Assembly (NCBI GenBank): GCA_023974075.1
Contig: JAMFTG010000113.1
Coordinates: forward strand, 186,001-250,000
DNA: 64,000 bases
Direction: 5' to 3'
Origin: Chaenocephalus aceratus
Taxonomy: Eukaryota > Chordata > Actinopteri > Perciformes > Channichthyidae
This document shows positions 22,212 to 33,285 of this stretch, in pieces. The translations under genes were made by a program, and so were the position numbers. How positions within the stretch are numbered: the stretch's first letter is position 1; every line of letters starts with the position of its first letter. Below the pieces are notes generated by a model, which was given only the letters and a program-made list of their open reading frames with translations, ran no database searches and was not told the DNA's origin.

Positions 22212-25200
22212 TTATTCAATTTGATAATCAACTTAGGCATCACTCCCAAAAATAATAAAAATATTCATAACTTATATTCGATTAATCGTTCCCATCCCTA
22301 GTCTCTAGCAGCCCCGCAGCCCGAGCTACGAGTGAAAGAACTAAACTTGCATGAAACTTCCGTTGGGTTGCTTTAAAGGGTACCTATCATGCAAAATGCA
22401 CTTTGTGATGTCTTTTTGTTTTATGCAGAAATATGTGTCCCCGGTGTGTCGGGGAACTCACGCAGCGTCAGAAAATACAGCCATCTCTCTTTTCCTCCGT
22501 ACCCAAATCTCTACAAACGGGACTACAGCGGAGCTGATCCAGATTTCCATCCGCTGTCACATGTCCATCCGATCTGACGTCAAATCGGCAGCGGACCCAC
22601 AGAAAATTGCTATCAGAAACAATGCCTGACGTGTTTTGGACGTAATCTCGTCTTTGTTTACATTAGCAAGCCTCGCTAACACTCAGAGCTAACCTGTAGA
22701 GCACGTGTTTAAAAAGCAGGAAATAAAAAAGGAACTCACCTTGTGATAAACCTGCAAGAGAAAAAGCATTTGAGCTCCATACTGTTTCAGAAATAATCTT
22801 TGATGTGGTTTAGAACAGGATGGCGTTTTATCACAGCATAATTGAACTTTATCTCCGGTAGAATTCTGATCAGGCATTAGCTCCGCCTCTTCTTTCTTTT
22901 TTTCTAGCTAAGGACTCAAGATCTGCGTTTCTCCAACAGGGCTTCAAAAGAGGGGTTTGAGCAGTAAGAGGCACGGCTACAACGGGGGATCTGTTTGGTG
23001 TTTTAAGCAAAAAACTTCACAGAAATGTTTTATATAGGTATGGCCCTACAATATATTTTTAAAATATAGTATGATAGGTCCACTTTAAAGTCAAGCTTCA
23101 GTTTAAGATTCACCCTGTAATAGAAACATGTGATGGAGCATTACTAACCTGATGGTTTGTTTCACCAAACCATCTAGGAGAGCTCCATTGGAAGCCATTT
23201 GGAAAAGGGCAGGCACCTTCAAAAATACTTGGCAGGTGATTGGATCAATCTGTCCATCACCTTCTATCATGGGCCACTTCTGATTGGTTAACAATGGCTG
23301 GTACATGTGGAGCACAGCACTTCTGATTGGTGTGGATGACTGACACACAAGAAGAACAAAAAAATGTTAAAAAAAATCGCAGACAATCGCATCATTTCAA
23401 ATTTCAATGTAGAACCGATCAATCGTTCAGTGTGTGTGTGTGTGTGTGTGATGCCGCTCCTCCTCTGTTTTCATAACGGGTCACCCTTGAAAAAGAGATC
23501 TTTTGATCTTAAGGGGCTTTCACCTGGTTAAATAATGGCTACAAACAACTGTCAAAGCATGAGACTGAAGTCCCACTGTGGGTCAAAATAATGCGCTGCC
23601 CGAGGTAACTGTCATTACTGAGTGAAGTCCAGTAGTCTCCGGTGAGCGCAATTGTGGAAGTCTTTCTTAAATCTTCCTCTACTTTCGCTTTTTGGACTTC
23701 ATACAAGTTGTGTATTTTCGACACGGCGGTGGCTCTGGAAGGCAATCCATAAGTGCAGCCGTTGGATGCGACCCGAATTATATCACGCAGCCCCTCGTCC
23801 TCCACGATGTTAATTGGCCTGCAAGCTGTCGCCACCCATTTAGAGATCTTTGGTGAAAGTGTGCTGCTCGTAGACGTGTCCACTGTCCTGGCGTCTCCCC
23901 CACACACTTTCAAGTGTGGTCTGCCGCAAGCGGGCGGCAGGAGCGGGGCTGTCAGCATCAGCGAGTGTGCTTGGATTGTATAGATCAGGGGTTTCTCAAA
24001 CTTTTGTTTATGCGGACCACTATTTATTATCAAGGGTTTTCGCGGACCACCTCATATGCAAACCATACAAATAAATAAGTACATATATAAACGTGGTGTT
24101 AAAACGCCGATATTTTTTTGTAGTTAATTATAGACAATCAAAAGTAAATTGAAGCATATCCGATTTGTGACCGGTGTCTGTCTGCGTTGTGTATGTTTCT
24201 CAAAGAGGACGGCGGACAGTATTTTAATTGGGTCATCCCAAACAATGCCACAAGTGCGCACGCACGTGCACAAAACGGGCAGACAGGTCTCCAAAAAAAA
24301 CTACCGGTATGCTTTAGTTACTGTGCTGCAAAAAGCAGACGGTGCTGCGCTCAACACACACAGACTCAGAACAATGGACACACAGGCATATAAGTAACAT
24401 AAACAATGTATAGGCCTAAGTTGCATTTAAGGCATGAGCTACATTATTGCTACTAAGCAGACAGCTTAGTAGCAATATCTTTCTCTCTGCACTTTCAAAA
24501 TCTATTTAAATCTCAAAACAAATTCCCAAAGTTGTCCTGAAATTAACTTATTAAACGAAACGAAAAATATAACCTACTCGGGGGTAGATCTAGAAAAATA
24601 TTCATGGGTGGCAAGAGGGTGGCAGGAGATTTTGAGGGGTGGCATCCCCTGGCAGAAGTATATGCTGATTTAATTGCAGTCATATATCAATGTTAACTTG
24701 GAAAGCCAAAATATTGATACTTTAACTGAATAACATTAGGTGACATTATTGTGGCACATCAAGCCTTAAATAGAAATATATATATATATAAGATGGCAGA
24801 CATAATGTCATGCATTTTAACTGGACAATAACTGAATGATTTTGTTTCACTCTTAGACCAGGGGTACCACATCTATGCAGACTGCTGCAATAAGTACATT
24901 AATTAACTGTCTCATCGATGTTTGTCTGAATTAATATGATAATATTAACAATCATATTATTCCTATCAGCTGTCAATCACTGTTATGATGCGGCGATTAC
25001 CATTCTGTTCAGCAAAACGCCTCACACACTGATTAAGATCCAAAGCTTTATTGCGTTTTGATTCAATGCTGAGTACAGCCAAACTTGACAGTCTCTTCTC
25101 TGCCATTGTAGACCGCAAATACCTCGTTCCTTCCGTCTACCGTAGCCTGCTTGGGTCCGGATACTTCTCGTTTTGCGCCGTCCTGTTCAAATGAAATCGC

Positions 25201-28200
25201 CGCCAATCATATTTCCACGCTCGCGCCAGGGCCGGGGTTACAAGGCTCGTGTCTTGTGGTGCATTCACTTTCACTCGGACATTAGAGATTTTCTCTCATA
25301 AATGTCCGATGAGCCCAACGACCACTGACTACCCGATATCATTAGAAAGCTAGGAATCTCCTCTTTCCGACAGTGTACACAACTCAAAATGTGTCTTCGG
25401 GTCAATGCGACTGATTTTGATAGAGCTAGTCACATATGAGGTGGTCCCCGAAAATCCTTGATAATAAAAAGTGGATTTTATTTAGCTTTTTTTCCACGGA
25501 CCACCTGCAGTACCCTCGCGGACCACTGGTGGACCACAGTTTGAGAACCGCTGGTATAGATGGTATTTTGCTGGTGAGAGATTTTAGTTGCTTCAGCGTG
25601 TAGAAGCTAGTTAGCCTACTATTTGATTTGTTTTAGATAGGCACAACCTGTTGCATATGCAGACCTTATTTTCCTGTTCCATGTTAAATAAAAAACATTT
25701 TCAGTGGTACCGCGGAGAGTAATGTTTTTGGTCATGGAAAATTAGGTAAAGGTCGTTGGTGAAAGTGTATGAACCCTGGTTATAGTATGATCACTCATGT
25801 CTCCTATCGCAGAAAAAGGGGTTGTGTTTGGAACCCCGCTAACAGAAATCTGCATTGCCCAGATCTACCAGCTCATCGAGTACCTCAGCAAAAGTAAGTT
25901 ATTTTGAATAAATACATTAATAAAAGTTTGTTTAGTGATGTTTAAAGAGAACGACTTCCTGACACATAGATAATACACTTCCTTCTGTACAAAGAACAAG
26001 CCTGTTGTCCTGCAGTAATTCAGCACCACTGATCAACCCGGACAGAAGTTCTTTCTCTTTGTTTTAAAATTGTGTGGATGGCATGTTTTCCGTTTGCCCT
26101 AGCTAGCTTTGAAATAAAAAAGAAACGCACAAATAAATGATCAGATGTTTTAAGTTTTTTCCTGCTCTTACGCAGATCTGCACGTGGAGGGTCTGTTTCG
26201 GGTGCCGGGGGAACAGCGTCCGGCAGCAGACCCTGAAGGAGCTCCTGAACAGCGGGGTGGATGTGGACCTGGAGTCTGGAGACTTTCACCCCAATGACGT
26301 GGCCACGCTGCTCAAGACTTTCCTGGGAGAGCTGCCCGAGCCCCTGCTCACGCAAAGACACTTTCACGCACACCTCAAGATAGCCGGTATGAACACACAA
26401 ACATACAATCCCATTTTAGTCTAGTTTCCAGAATACTGAACCTGAAAAGAGTACACCAACATTTTATGTTAGAAATGTATATTCTGGGTCCCCAGCACAT
26501 ATAAACTGCTTGATGCTAACTTGCATATATTGGGCAATTTGCACAATTAGCATAAGTTGTGTTAATTAAACACATGTTGCATTTTTTTATTACTGTACTC
26601 CATGGGTCGGCCATTGTTGGCCCGCCAGCAATAATATTTGGCCCGGAAAATTAGCTTTGTTTTGAAAGAAAAGTTTTGGCTCATCGGGCATTTATGAGAG
26701 AAAATCCCTAATGTCCGAGTGCAAGTGAATGCAGCACAAGACTCGATCCTTGTAACCGAGCTTGGAAATGTGATTGGTGGCGATTTCATTTGAACGGGAC
26801 GGTGACAGAGAAGAGACGGTCAGGTTTGTCTGTACTCAGCATTGAATCAAAACGCACTAAAGCTTCGGATCTTAATAAGTTTGAGGCGTTTTGCTGAACA
26901 ACATGGTAATCGCCGCATTCAGCTGTTATAGGCAACTTGATGCTCTGCTCACGGATGAGTCGATGAGCATAAAACACTGTTAATATGATGACCTTATGTG
27001 TGTATATTTTTATTTGTGGGGGTCTGAATGTAAGTTAATTCATGACTTACTTCCTCCCCCTCCAGATCTGACTCTGTTTGACGAACTCGGGAACAAGACT
27101 GCGTTGCCCAACAAGGAGCGTCAGATCGAAGCCCTGCAGCTCCTCTTCCTGCTGTTACCTCAGGCCAACCGGTCCCTGCTCAAACTGCTCCTGGACCTGC
27201 TCTACCACACCGCCAGGCAGCAGGACAAGAACAAGATGTCCGCCTTCAACCTGGCCCTCATGTTCGCGCCGCACGTCGTCTGGCCCAGAAACGTAAGGTT
27301 TATCAGTGGAACTACATGACCAGGGTTCGAGGACCAAGCGGCTTCACATTGACCGAAATCGTAGATCTCGACAATTTTTGTTTTTGTTCAATTTGGGAGC
27401 GGACTTATTTAACACAAATCAGATTCTGTTTTATTACAAATAGGTTAACGCATGTGAGGAATTTGCTTTGGTATAAATTTTGGCTTGCAACGATTATAAA
27501 AACAACGTAATCGAAATAAAACGATTATTATTAATCAACTGTTAAAAACATATTTTTCACATTTTATTGTCAATAAATTGATGTTTTCAAAGTAAATGGA
27601 TAATCGTTTTTAATAATCGTGATATCAATTATTGACCCAAATAATCGAGATTATGATTTTTGCCATAATCGAGCAGCCCTAGTATAAATGTTGCACACAG
27701 AAAGCAGAGTATGTAGCAAATTACATTACTATTACAAAAGCTATAAACAAAACGAATTAAAGACAATCTTGACAAATACAAAAATAAATACAATATGTGG
27801 GAAACCGAGTAAAGTATAATATTCATACATTATATGAAAACGACCATTTAAACATGGTCTTTAAAGCTACTCTGTGTTTAATTTAGAAGCAGTTTCATTT
27901 TGTCGCAGTGTTATAGGAAGGGGTAGCATGCTGCTTTTCCAGCTGCCGTTGCATCAATTAACTAAGCAAATAATATTCGTACGTATAAATAACCTGAATA
28001 AAGCAATCCTATTCTTTTTAAAGCAAAGGCAATATAAAGAAACAACTCGTATGTACTACCCTGCCATCTGTTGGTGAAATTATATTGTATTCCTGTCCAA
28101 TAGTGGTCTAAATCTCTAAATGGCACTTCCTGTGTTCTGTTTTCTCTCCTGCTGTAGATGACCGCGTGTGACCTGAAAGACAATCTGAAGAAACTGAACA

Positions 28201-29052
28201 GCAGCATGGCCTTCCTCATCAAACACTCACAGAAGCTCTTCAGGGTGATTTATTATTCTCCTTTACTCGAGCACAGAAACAAATGTGGCTTCAGAAACGT
28301 AACATGTGACGGGTTAAATGTTTACCGTGTGGATGAGTGACTGTTTGCTGCATGTTGTTCAGGCTCCAGTCTACCTGCGGGAATACGCCAGAAATGCACT
28401 TCACTGGCTCCAAGGCTCTGCAGACCAAGGTTAGCAAACATCATCCGCAGTGGTTCCCAACCTGGGGTATGTGGACCCCTAGGGTACTTGAGAAGGTACA
28501 ATTGAAACGGATGGGTTTGCGACAGAAGACATGCAGAGTTTCTGCTGTCCTGTTGTCAATGGGGAGCTCATTCCACCATTTAAGAGCCACTAGCAAACGG
28601 GTGTGTTTTTGGTCGGTACCTGAAACGGTACAATTGCAAACAAGTGTCTGAATCAAATGTCAACACAGCAGTTCCATCCTCAAAGTCCACAGCCAGTCTA
28701 ACCGCCCCCCCCCCCCCCTCTCCTCACTCAGGATGATCTGGAGTTGTTTGCAGCCAGCCGATCTCCTGCTCAGCGGACCGCGTTGGCCCCTAAAGAGGTC
28801 GGCCCCCCCCCAGGAGCAGTGCCAGTCCCCGGCCCAGCAGTACACAGAGGAGGCTCTGAAGGACCTCTTCAGACACGTCAACCACAGCATGCCCGACTCC
28901 GCCAAGAAGAAAAAACTCGTCCGACAGGTTCGACTCGGGTCTTATTTTACTGTCTTAAAGCTCTGCTAGATGAACTGAAAACATGTATAACCTGAATGCA
29001 TCAGAATACCTTTATTCTTCCACGCAGCATGAAAGAAGCCAAAGACATGTGC

Positions 29053-29106
<54 letters not shown>

Positions 29107-29134
29107 TGTGTGTTGTGTGTGTGTGTGTGGTGTG

Positions 29135-29214
<80 letters not shown>

Positions 29215-29236
29215 TGTGTGTGTGTGTGTTGTGTGT

Positions 29237-29301
<65 letters not shown>

Positions 29302-31838
29302 TGTGTGTGTGTGTGTTACAAAGTGATGTTTTTCTTCTTTCTATGTGCAGTTAGTCAAACAGACAGCCTCAGGGACGCCTACCAACGACCGGCTTCAGGT
29401 CCCCACCCACTGCCAGCAAAGAAACACCCACGTTCCCCGCTCCTTTGGAGGCCTCATCAAGGTACTTAACCATCAGGGAAAGTCACAATGACGAGAGCAA
29501 CAAAATATATGATTTCCACTTGTTATTAGCATTATGTTATATGGAACCAAGGGTGTAACTTTGGTTTGAGAAGGGGGGGTTGACACAAAACAGGGGGTCC
29601 TCCGCATTGAAACATTGTTCTCGATTTAATTCCATTTCCTGCCTTTCTACTAATATATTGGGGACTATGGTGTTAAAAATCCAAGAAAAAACGTTGTAGT
29701 GTATGTAATGAGTGCGCACACTTATCTAGTATCCTATCCATGTGAACCTGTTTTATTTGTGGGTGGACCTCACCTCCTATAGGGGGGGTCCGGGGGGCAT
29801 GCAGACTTTTTTCTTTAAATTGCAGTTAGTAAGGCATCAATTCTGGTGCACAAATGAAGAGATTTATGGATACAGCTCTCAACACTCGTATGAAACAGAA
29901 CTGTATATATTTCAATACTCCAAAAACCATTAGAATATGCTCACAAGCAATATCAAATCATTGATCAACTCCTCTCTCCTATCTGTATCTTACCTAGTCT
30001 GCATTCTTTCTTTTTATTTATGCATGTTTTTACTAATCAACTCTCCCCCTTTCAAACTGTGGTTTTTTAAAAAAAATTTACTGACATTCGAAGGATTTCT
30101 TAACTTATTTTGAACAACTATATTAAATAAATAGATAGAAACATACATGGACGTTTACATAGACGACCAAACCGTTTGAGACCCACTGAGATAACTTTGA
30201 CTGAAGTTTACAATCTAATCACTGAGTCCCTTTAGCTCACCTAAACTGACGTCCTCTCAGTCCGACAGAAGAGAGCTCTCCCTCTCCCCTATTGTTGAAA
30301 CAGCTTCTAATCTCCGTTAGCTCCGAGCTAGCATCAGATGCTAACAACAACCCGTAACTCTCTCTCTGTCTCTCTCTCACAAAATGTGCTCGTGCCACAC
30401 ACAGACGCTCCTACGTGACGATGACTGCTTGCGTAAAAAACACATTTGAAAAGTGAGGGGGACACAAACGGGATTTTGAAAAGTGGGGGGGCCATGTCCC
30501 CCCCTGTCCCCAGTGGAAAGTACGCCCATGTATGGAACCAAGATCATGTCAAACTTCGGAGTCATTGCTGTAATGTTTACAAGAGTTAAGAGTGCTTTTT
30601 AGTCGTGACCTCAAGGATATGGTTGCGGTGAGCTTTCATGAATAAAATTGGCCAGGATATATTATTATAAAAATACATTATATTGGACTCATGGAGCCAG
30701 GTTTAAAATAGCAAAACACTTGGTGCACTAATCAAAAGCCAAATAAAAACAATTACTGAGTATTAGGGATGCTCCGATCGGCCGCGAGATATTCACTCTC
30801 TGCCGATCGATCGGTGCTCTCTATAAAGGCCGTTCGCATGACGTAAAATACATGACGCTTTTCTCTGTGCGTGGCAAAAAAAGCTCGCCACAATGGCTTG
30901 ACCAGTCTGGCAGTATTTTAAGGTGTCCTAAAATGACAATAAAATAGCGGTATGCCAGCGTTGTGTGTGTGTGTGTGAAGCAGAAATCTGGCTGTGACGG
31001 ACCGGTGAGCGGAGCAGAAACACACACGAAGAGTTGGGTGTATCGGCAAGCTCCAAATGTGCCTGAACATTGATTACAAGTTGTTTTCATTTCTTCTTAA
31101 CATTTGCAAGTTAAACATCTAAAACAAACGCCTGCTTAAATTTGTAAGGTCCAACTGGTGGTCTAACAACTAACTGTGATTCGAGTCCTTGAATAAAGCC
31201 ATGCATCTCTTTGTGTCGAATATTTCCAGCAACATGACTTATATTTTCTAAACTTGTCACCGTCTTTTCTCCACCTGGTACTTTTGGTAACAGCGCAAAG
31301 CTCGCGGTGAGCAGCCGACGGCGGAGAGGCGGCTCCGACAAATCTCCCCAGATGTCGACTCCAAGTCGGGAAGAAAAGCTGGTAAAGAGAACGTCATCCT
31401 GCAGGGGGTAAGACTTGGTATTTTTTTTGTTTTCGAAATTGTTTTAGGATTACAATCTAATGCATTTTGTATTTTTTGTTGTACTTTGTATTCTTTAATT
31501 TATCTTTTCTCTTGGAAGATATTCAATCTGCCAAAAATATTAATAATATTCTTAATTGTGTGTTACAGGTCAACAGCCCATTAAATGGTCCACATGTTGG
31601 GGAAGGGAGGGCTGATAGTCAAGAACCCGGACTTTGCTTTCAAGGACAGAGTTCGGAAGGTTTCCAAGGTATGACACGGTTTCCAAACAAAGCAAATCAC
31701 TGCTGTGCCGCATATTACATTTCAGCAACATCCCAGTATGACTTCATGCAACAAAAAGAAGGTCTTAAATTTGAATGCATCCATAAACTAATTTAAGCAT
31801 TTGAGTAAACAAGACTTCAAAAACAATGGCTATTAGCA

Positions 31839-31869
<31 letters not shown>

Positions 31870-33285
31870 GGATGTAAAGATATACTCGTGGTATCGCGAT
31901 AAATAAACGTCTCAATGCCGTCGTGAGACTGACAAAATCTACAGCGATATTACATGGTTATTAAAAAAACCAAAACTTTATTCAACCACCATTGTCACGG
32001 TGTTATGCCGTGTTATGTAATGCCCACCGAGATATACATTCACCTTGCGGGAGCTTGCACAGCGTAAGCAAAAAACTCCAGACATTTCAATGATCTGTTC
32101 GGCAAAGTTCGGTTTGGAAAACTATATCATTTCCTTTTGGAGGGCATGCATAAACACGGCAAACACCAGAGCCTCGCTGCGGGAGAAACTTTGGCGCTGT
32201 TCGAGTTTGTTCTAATCCGTCAAAACTGACAGACTGCTTTCCACATTTTTCCATCATTGTTAAAACAAATGTTAGGTTAACGTGACCACTGCTGTCCCGG
32301 CAAACATCAGTACGAAGCGAGAGGAGAGTTCGTTCCACAGCAGGGGATATTGTAACGCCCAAACATCCCAGCTTCTTACCTGGAAATGTGGACATGCTCA
32401 TATTCCTACTTTGTCTGGTAGTACTAGTAAAAAAGAAAAAAACCTGGTTTTCTTGTTCCAGTCTGCTACTGTCACTTTGTTTTTGACACTTTAAATACTA
32501 CTATCCTACTAAAATGCTGTACAAATCAGATTAATTATTTAATAAAGAAAATGTAAAAAACATTTAAAAATAACTTCCCAAAAGAATTCTATATTTATTG
32601 CATTTATTTTTTCAATATTGCGATAAATCCCGTACCGTGGACTTGTTATCGCGATATTATCGTACCGTGAGTTTTTGGTATCGTTACATCCCTATTACGG
32701 CACGTCCACACAGCGCCGTGCGTTGGCGCTTCACCCTTCACTTTGAATGGGGTGACGTCACTTTTCGCCGAACTGCATTGTGGGAAGCGACGCGGAGCTT
32801 TGCTGGCGTGGCTCGCTGCAAAAGTTGAGCAATGTTCAACTTTTGAAGCCTCGGCAGAAGCGTCAGCCAATCAAATCATATGCCAGTACAAGCTACAAGG
32901 GGTCATCATACTGAAATGTAATTTGGCAGAACTATACGGTGAAGATCTTCGGTGTGTCAGCGTTTTAAGTTGTTAAAAAAATCTTTTCAATGTAGAAACC
33001 CTGTGGCGCTTGTGGGAAACGGCTCCCACCACATCCTCATTTAGTTTAACATGTTGGACAACAATGTGATACTTCTTAGCGTAAACTGTATTATGAGTCT
33101 CCCCCATCTATCCATCCATCTCTCCCCTCCTCTCCTCCTCCCTCCTCCTCTCCTCCCTCCTCCTCCCTCTCCAGCAAAACTCCCCCCTCTGTGACCCGGA
33201 TGTGGTTCTCTCCTGCTCAGGAGATCTCGCTGTAAAAACCAACACCTCCTCCTCTCTGTCTCAGACAGGACTCGAGCAGTATTAA
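17521..33285 (+). CDS. arhgap19: Rho GTPase-activating protein 19, twelve exons
   Basis: This RhoA-directed GAP is needed for normal cytokinesis. Exons: 17521-17563, 18712-18979, 25813-25893, 26176-26386, 27066-27292, 28158-28244, 28363-28429, 28732-28927, 29351-29461, 31294-31407, 31569-31668 and 33175-33285. The product would be about 536 residues (human about 494). Exon 2 encodes IFNPDFFVEKLRHENPD, a vertebrate ARHGAP19 signature. Exons 3-6 form the RhoGAP domain, with the arginine finger in EGLFRVPG and the helix LLKLLLDLLYHTARQQDKNK. Exons 8-12 form the basic, Ser/Thr-rich tail. All introns have GT/AG ends. Exons 2, 4, 7, 8 and 11 are each one base too long, always in a mononucleotide run, so the literal frame is broken five times (see findings). 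Exon 12 is less certain than the others. Confidence 0.9.
17985..18345. repeat. AGTAC-rich fish repeat in arhgap19 intron 1
   Basis: Begins with AGTACTTGAGTAAAAGTAG and ends near CACATCTGTGAAGTAACT. A close relative is at 41590-42165. A third partial copy follows at 18350-18480. Confidence 0.65.
19690..19797. mobile_element. Short hAT-like element with TIRs
   Basis: A roughly 105-bp unit begins CAGTGGTGGACTGG and ends CCAGTCCGCCACTA, near-perfect inverted ends of a common fish miniature transposon. Confidence 0.6.
20914..21637. mobile_element. hAT element, TAGGGAT-type ends
   Basis: Ends read TAGGGATATAACGAT and, inverted, TAGGGATGCAACGAT. Flanking 8-mers TTATCATT (20906-20913) and TTTTCATT (21638-21645) match at 7 of 8 positions, as expected for an ageing hAT target duplication. 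Internal sequence with ATGAGCACGTCCACATTTCC is shared, inverted, with the copy at 31867-32694. No intact transposase. Confidence 0.75.
21863..22300. mobile_element. hAT element, 438 bp, perfect 8-bp TSD
   Basis: Starts TAGAGATGGGAA and ends TTCCCATCCCTA. The flanking 8-mers are identical: GTCTCTAG at 21855-21862 and 22301-22308. An (AT)n run lies inside at about 22171-22208. It is non-autonomous, and FTISPAVEKTLS-like coding remnants link it to the 20914 and 31867 family. Confidence 0.85.
22377..23084. mobile_element. TTAA-flanked DNA transposon, 708 bp
   Basis: Starts AGGGTACCTATCATGC and ends ATGATAGGTCCACT, imperfect inverted termini, with TTAA on both sides (22373-22376 and 23085-23088). 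A TTAA target points to the Kolobok or piggyBac superfamily. No transposase frame is seen. Confidence 0.7.
23540..23985 (-). pseudogene. hAT transposase fragment (ZBED-like)
   Basis: A minus-strand open frame encodes a hAT/ZBED-like transposase segment. It shows PINIVEDEGLRDII, matching the conserved 'P...VE...GF' region, followed by YGLPSRATAVSKIHNLYE and ALTGDYWTSLSND, the start of the RNase-H-like catalytic fold with its first acidic residue. It is cut on its upstream side by the hAT element inserted at 23986. No complete gene is present. Confidence 0.75.
23986..25553 (-). mobile_element. hAT element, 1.57 kb, perfect 8-bp TSD
   Basis: Left end is CAGGGGTTTCTCAAACTT; the inverted right end is CAGCGGTTCTCAAACTGT. 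Both flanks read GTATAGAT (23978-23985 and 25554-25561). On the minus strand near 25110-24960 there is a remnant of the transposase C-terminal dimerisation region (LSSLAVLSIESKR). It is an internally deleted copy, inserted into an older hAT transposase relic. Confidence 0.85.
26600..26995 (+). mobile_element. hAT remnant related to the 23986 element
   Basis: Contains the same dimerisation-region coding words (GTACTCAGCATTGAATCAAA) in the opposite orientation, plus the shared CATTTATGAGAGAAAATC segment. No clean ends. It lies in arhgap19 intron 4. Confidence 0.6.
27450..27682. mobile_element. hAT-like fragment with GGGCTGCTCGATTA end
   Basis: The right end, read inverted, is TAGGGCTGCTCGATTATGG, a terminus type frequent in fish hAT elements, followed by AATCGATTA-rich words. 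The left end is not clear. It lies in arhgap19 intron 5. Confidence 0.45.
28445..28655 (-). mobile_element. LINE/hAT remnant in arhgap19 intron 7
   Basis: A hAT-like terminus GTGGTTCCCAACCTGGGG at about 28450 borders a minus-strand stretch coding for a degraded LINE C-terminal tail (ALKWWNELPIDNRTAETL). It is a nested relic. Confidence 0.45.
29057..29317. repeat. Interrupted (GT)n microsatellite, 260 bp
   Basis: Long GT array with occasional GG interruptions in arhgap19 intron 8, ending about 35 bp before the exon 9 acceptor. Confidence 0.95.
29548..30530. mobile_element. hAT element, 983 bp, perfect 8-bp TSD
   Basis: Left end CAAGGGTGTAACTTT; inverted right end CATGGGCGTACTTTC. Identical flanks TATGGAAC at 29540-29547 and 30531-30538. 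The core contains GGGGGGGTCCGGGGGGCATGC-like sequence shared with fragments at 14455-14690 and 42985-43540. Non-coding. It is in arhgap19 intron 9. Confidence 0.85.
30763..31050. mobile_element. hAT-like fragment, TAGGGATGCTCCGATCGGCC end
   Basis: A clear left terminus is present and internal CGATCGG palindromic words follow; the right end is not recognised. It lies in arhgap19 intron 9. Confidence 0.45.
31839..31866. repeat. (AT)n microsatellite
   Basis: Fourteen AT units directly next to the left end of a hAT element. Confidence 0.9.
31867..32694 (-). mobile_element. hAT element, TAGGGATGTAA-type, 828 bp
   Basis: Ends TAGGGATGTAAAGATA and, inverted, TAGGGATGTAACGATACC. The minus strand has a coding remnant MSTFPGKKLGCLGVTISPAV shared with the 20914 element. 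The left flank is an (AT)n run, so the target duplication cannot be checked. It lies in arhgap19 intron 11. Confidence 0.7.
32697..32920. mobile_element. Truncated copy of the 52308 MITE
   Basis: Shares GTCCACACAGCGCCGTGCG, TTTGAATGGGGTGACGTCAC and the AGTTGAGCAATGTTCAACTT palindrome with the complete miniature element at 52308-52603. The right end is lost. Confidence 0.65.

Noticed and set aside
29057..29469. Open frames of alternating Cys-Val or Thr-His
   Set aside because: They are translations of GT/CA microsatellites; the same applies near 46224, 46631, 48621, 56277 and 60200.
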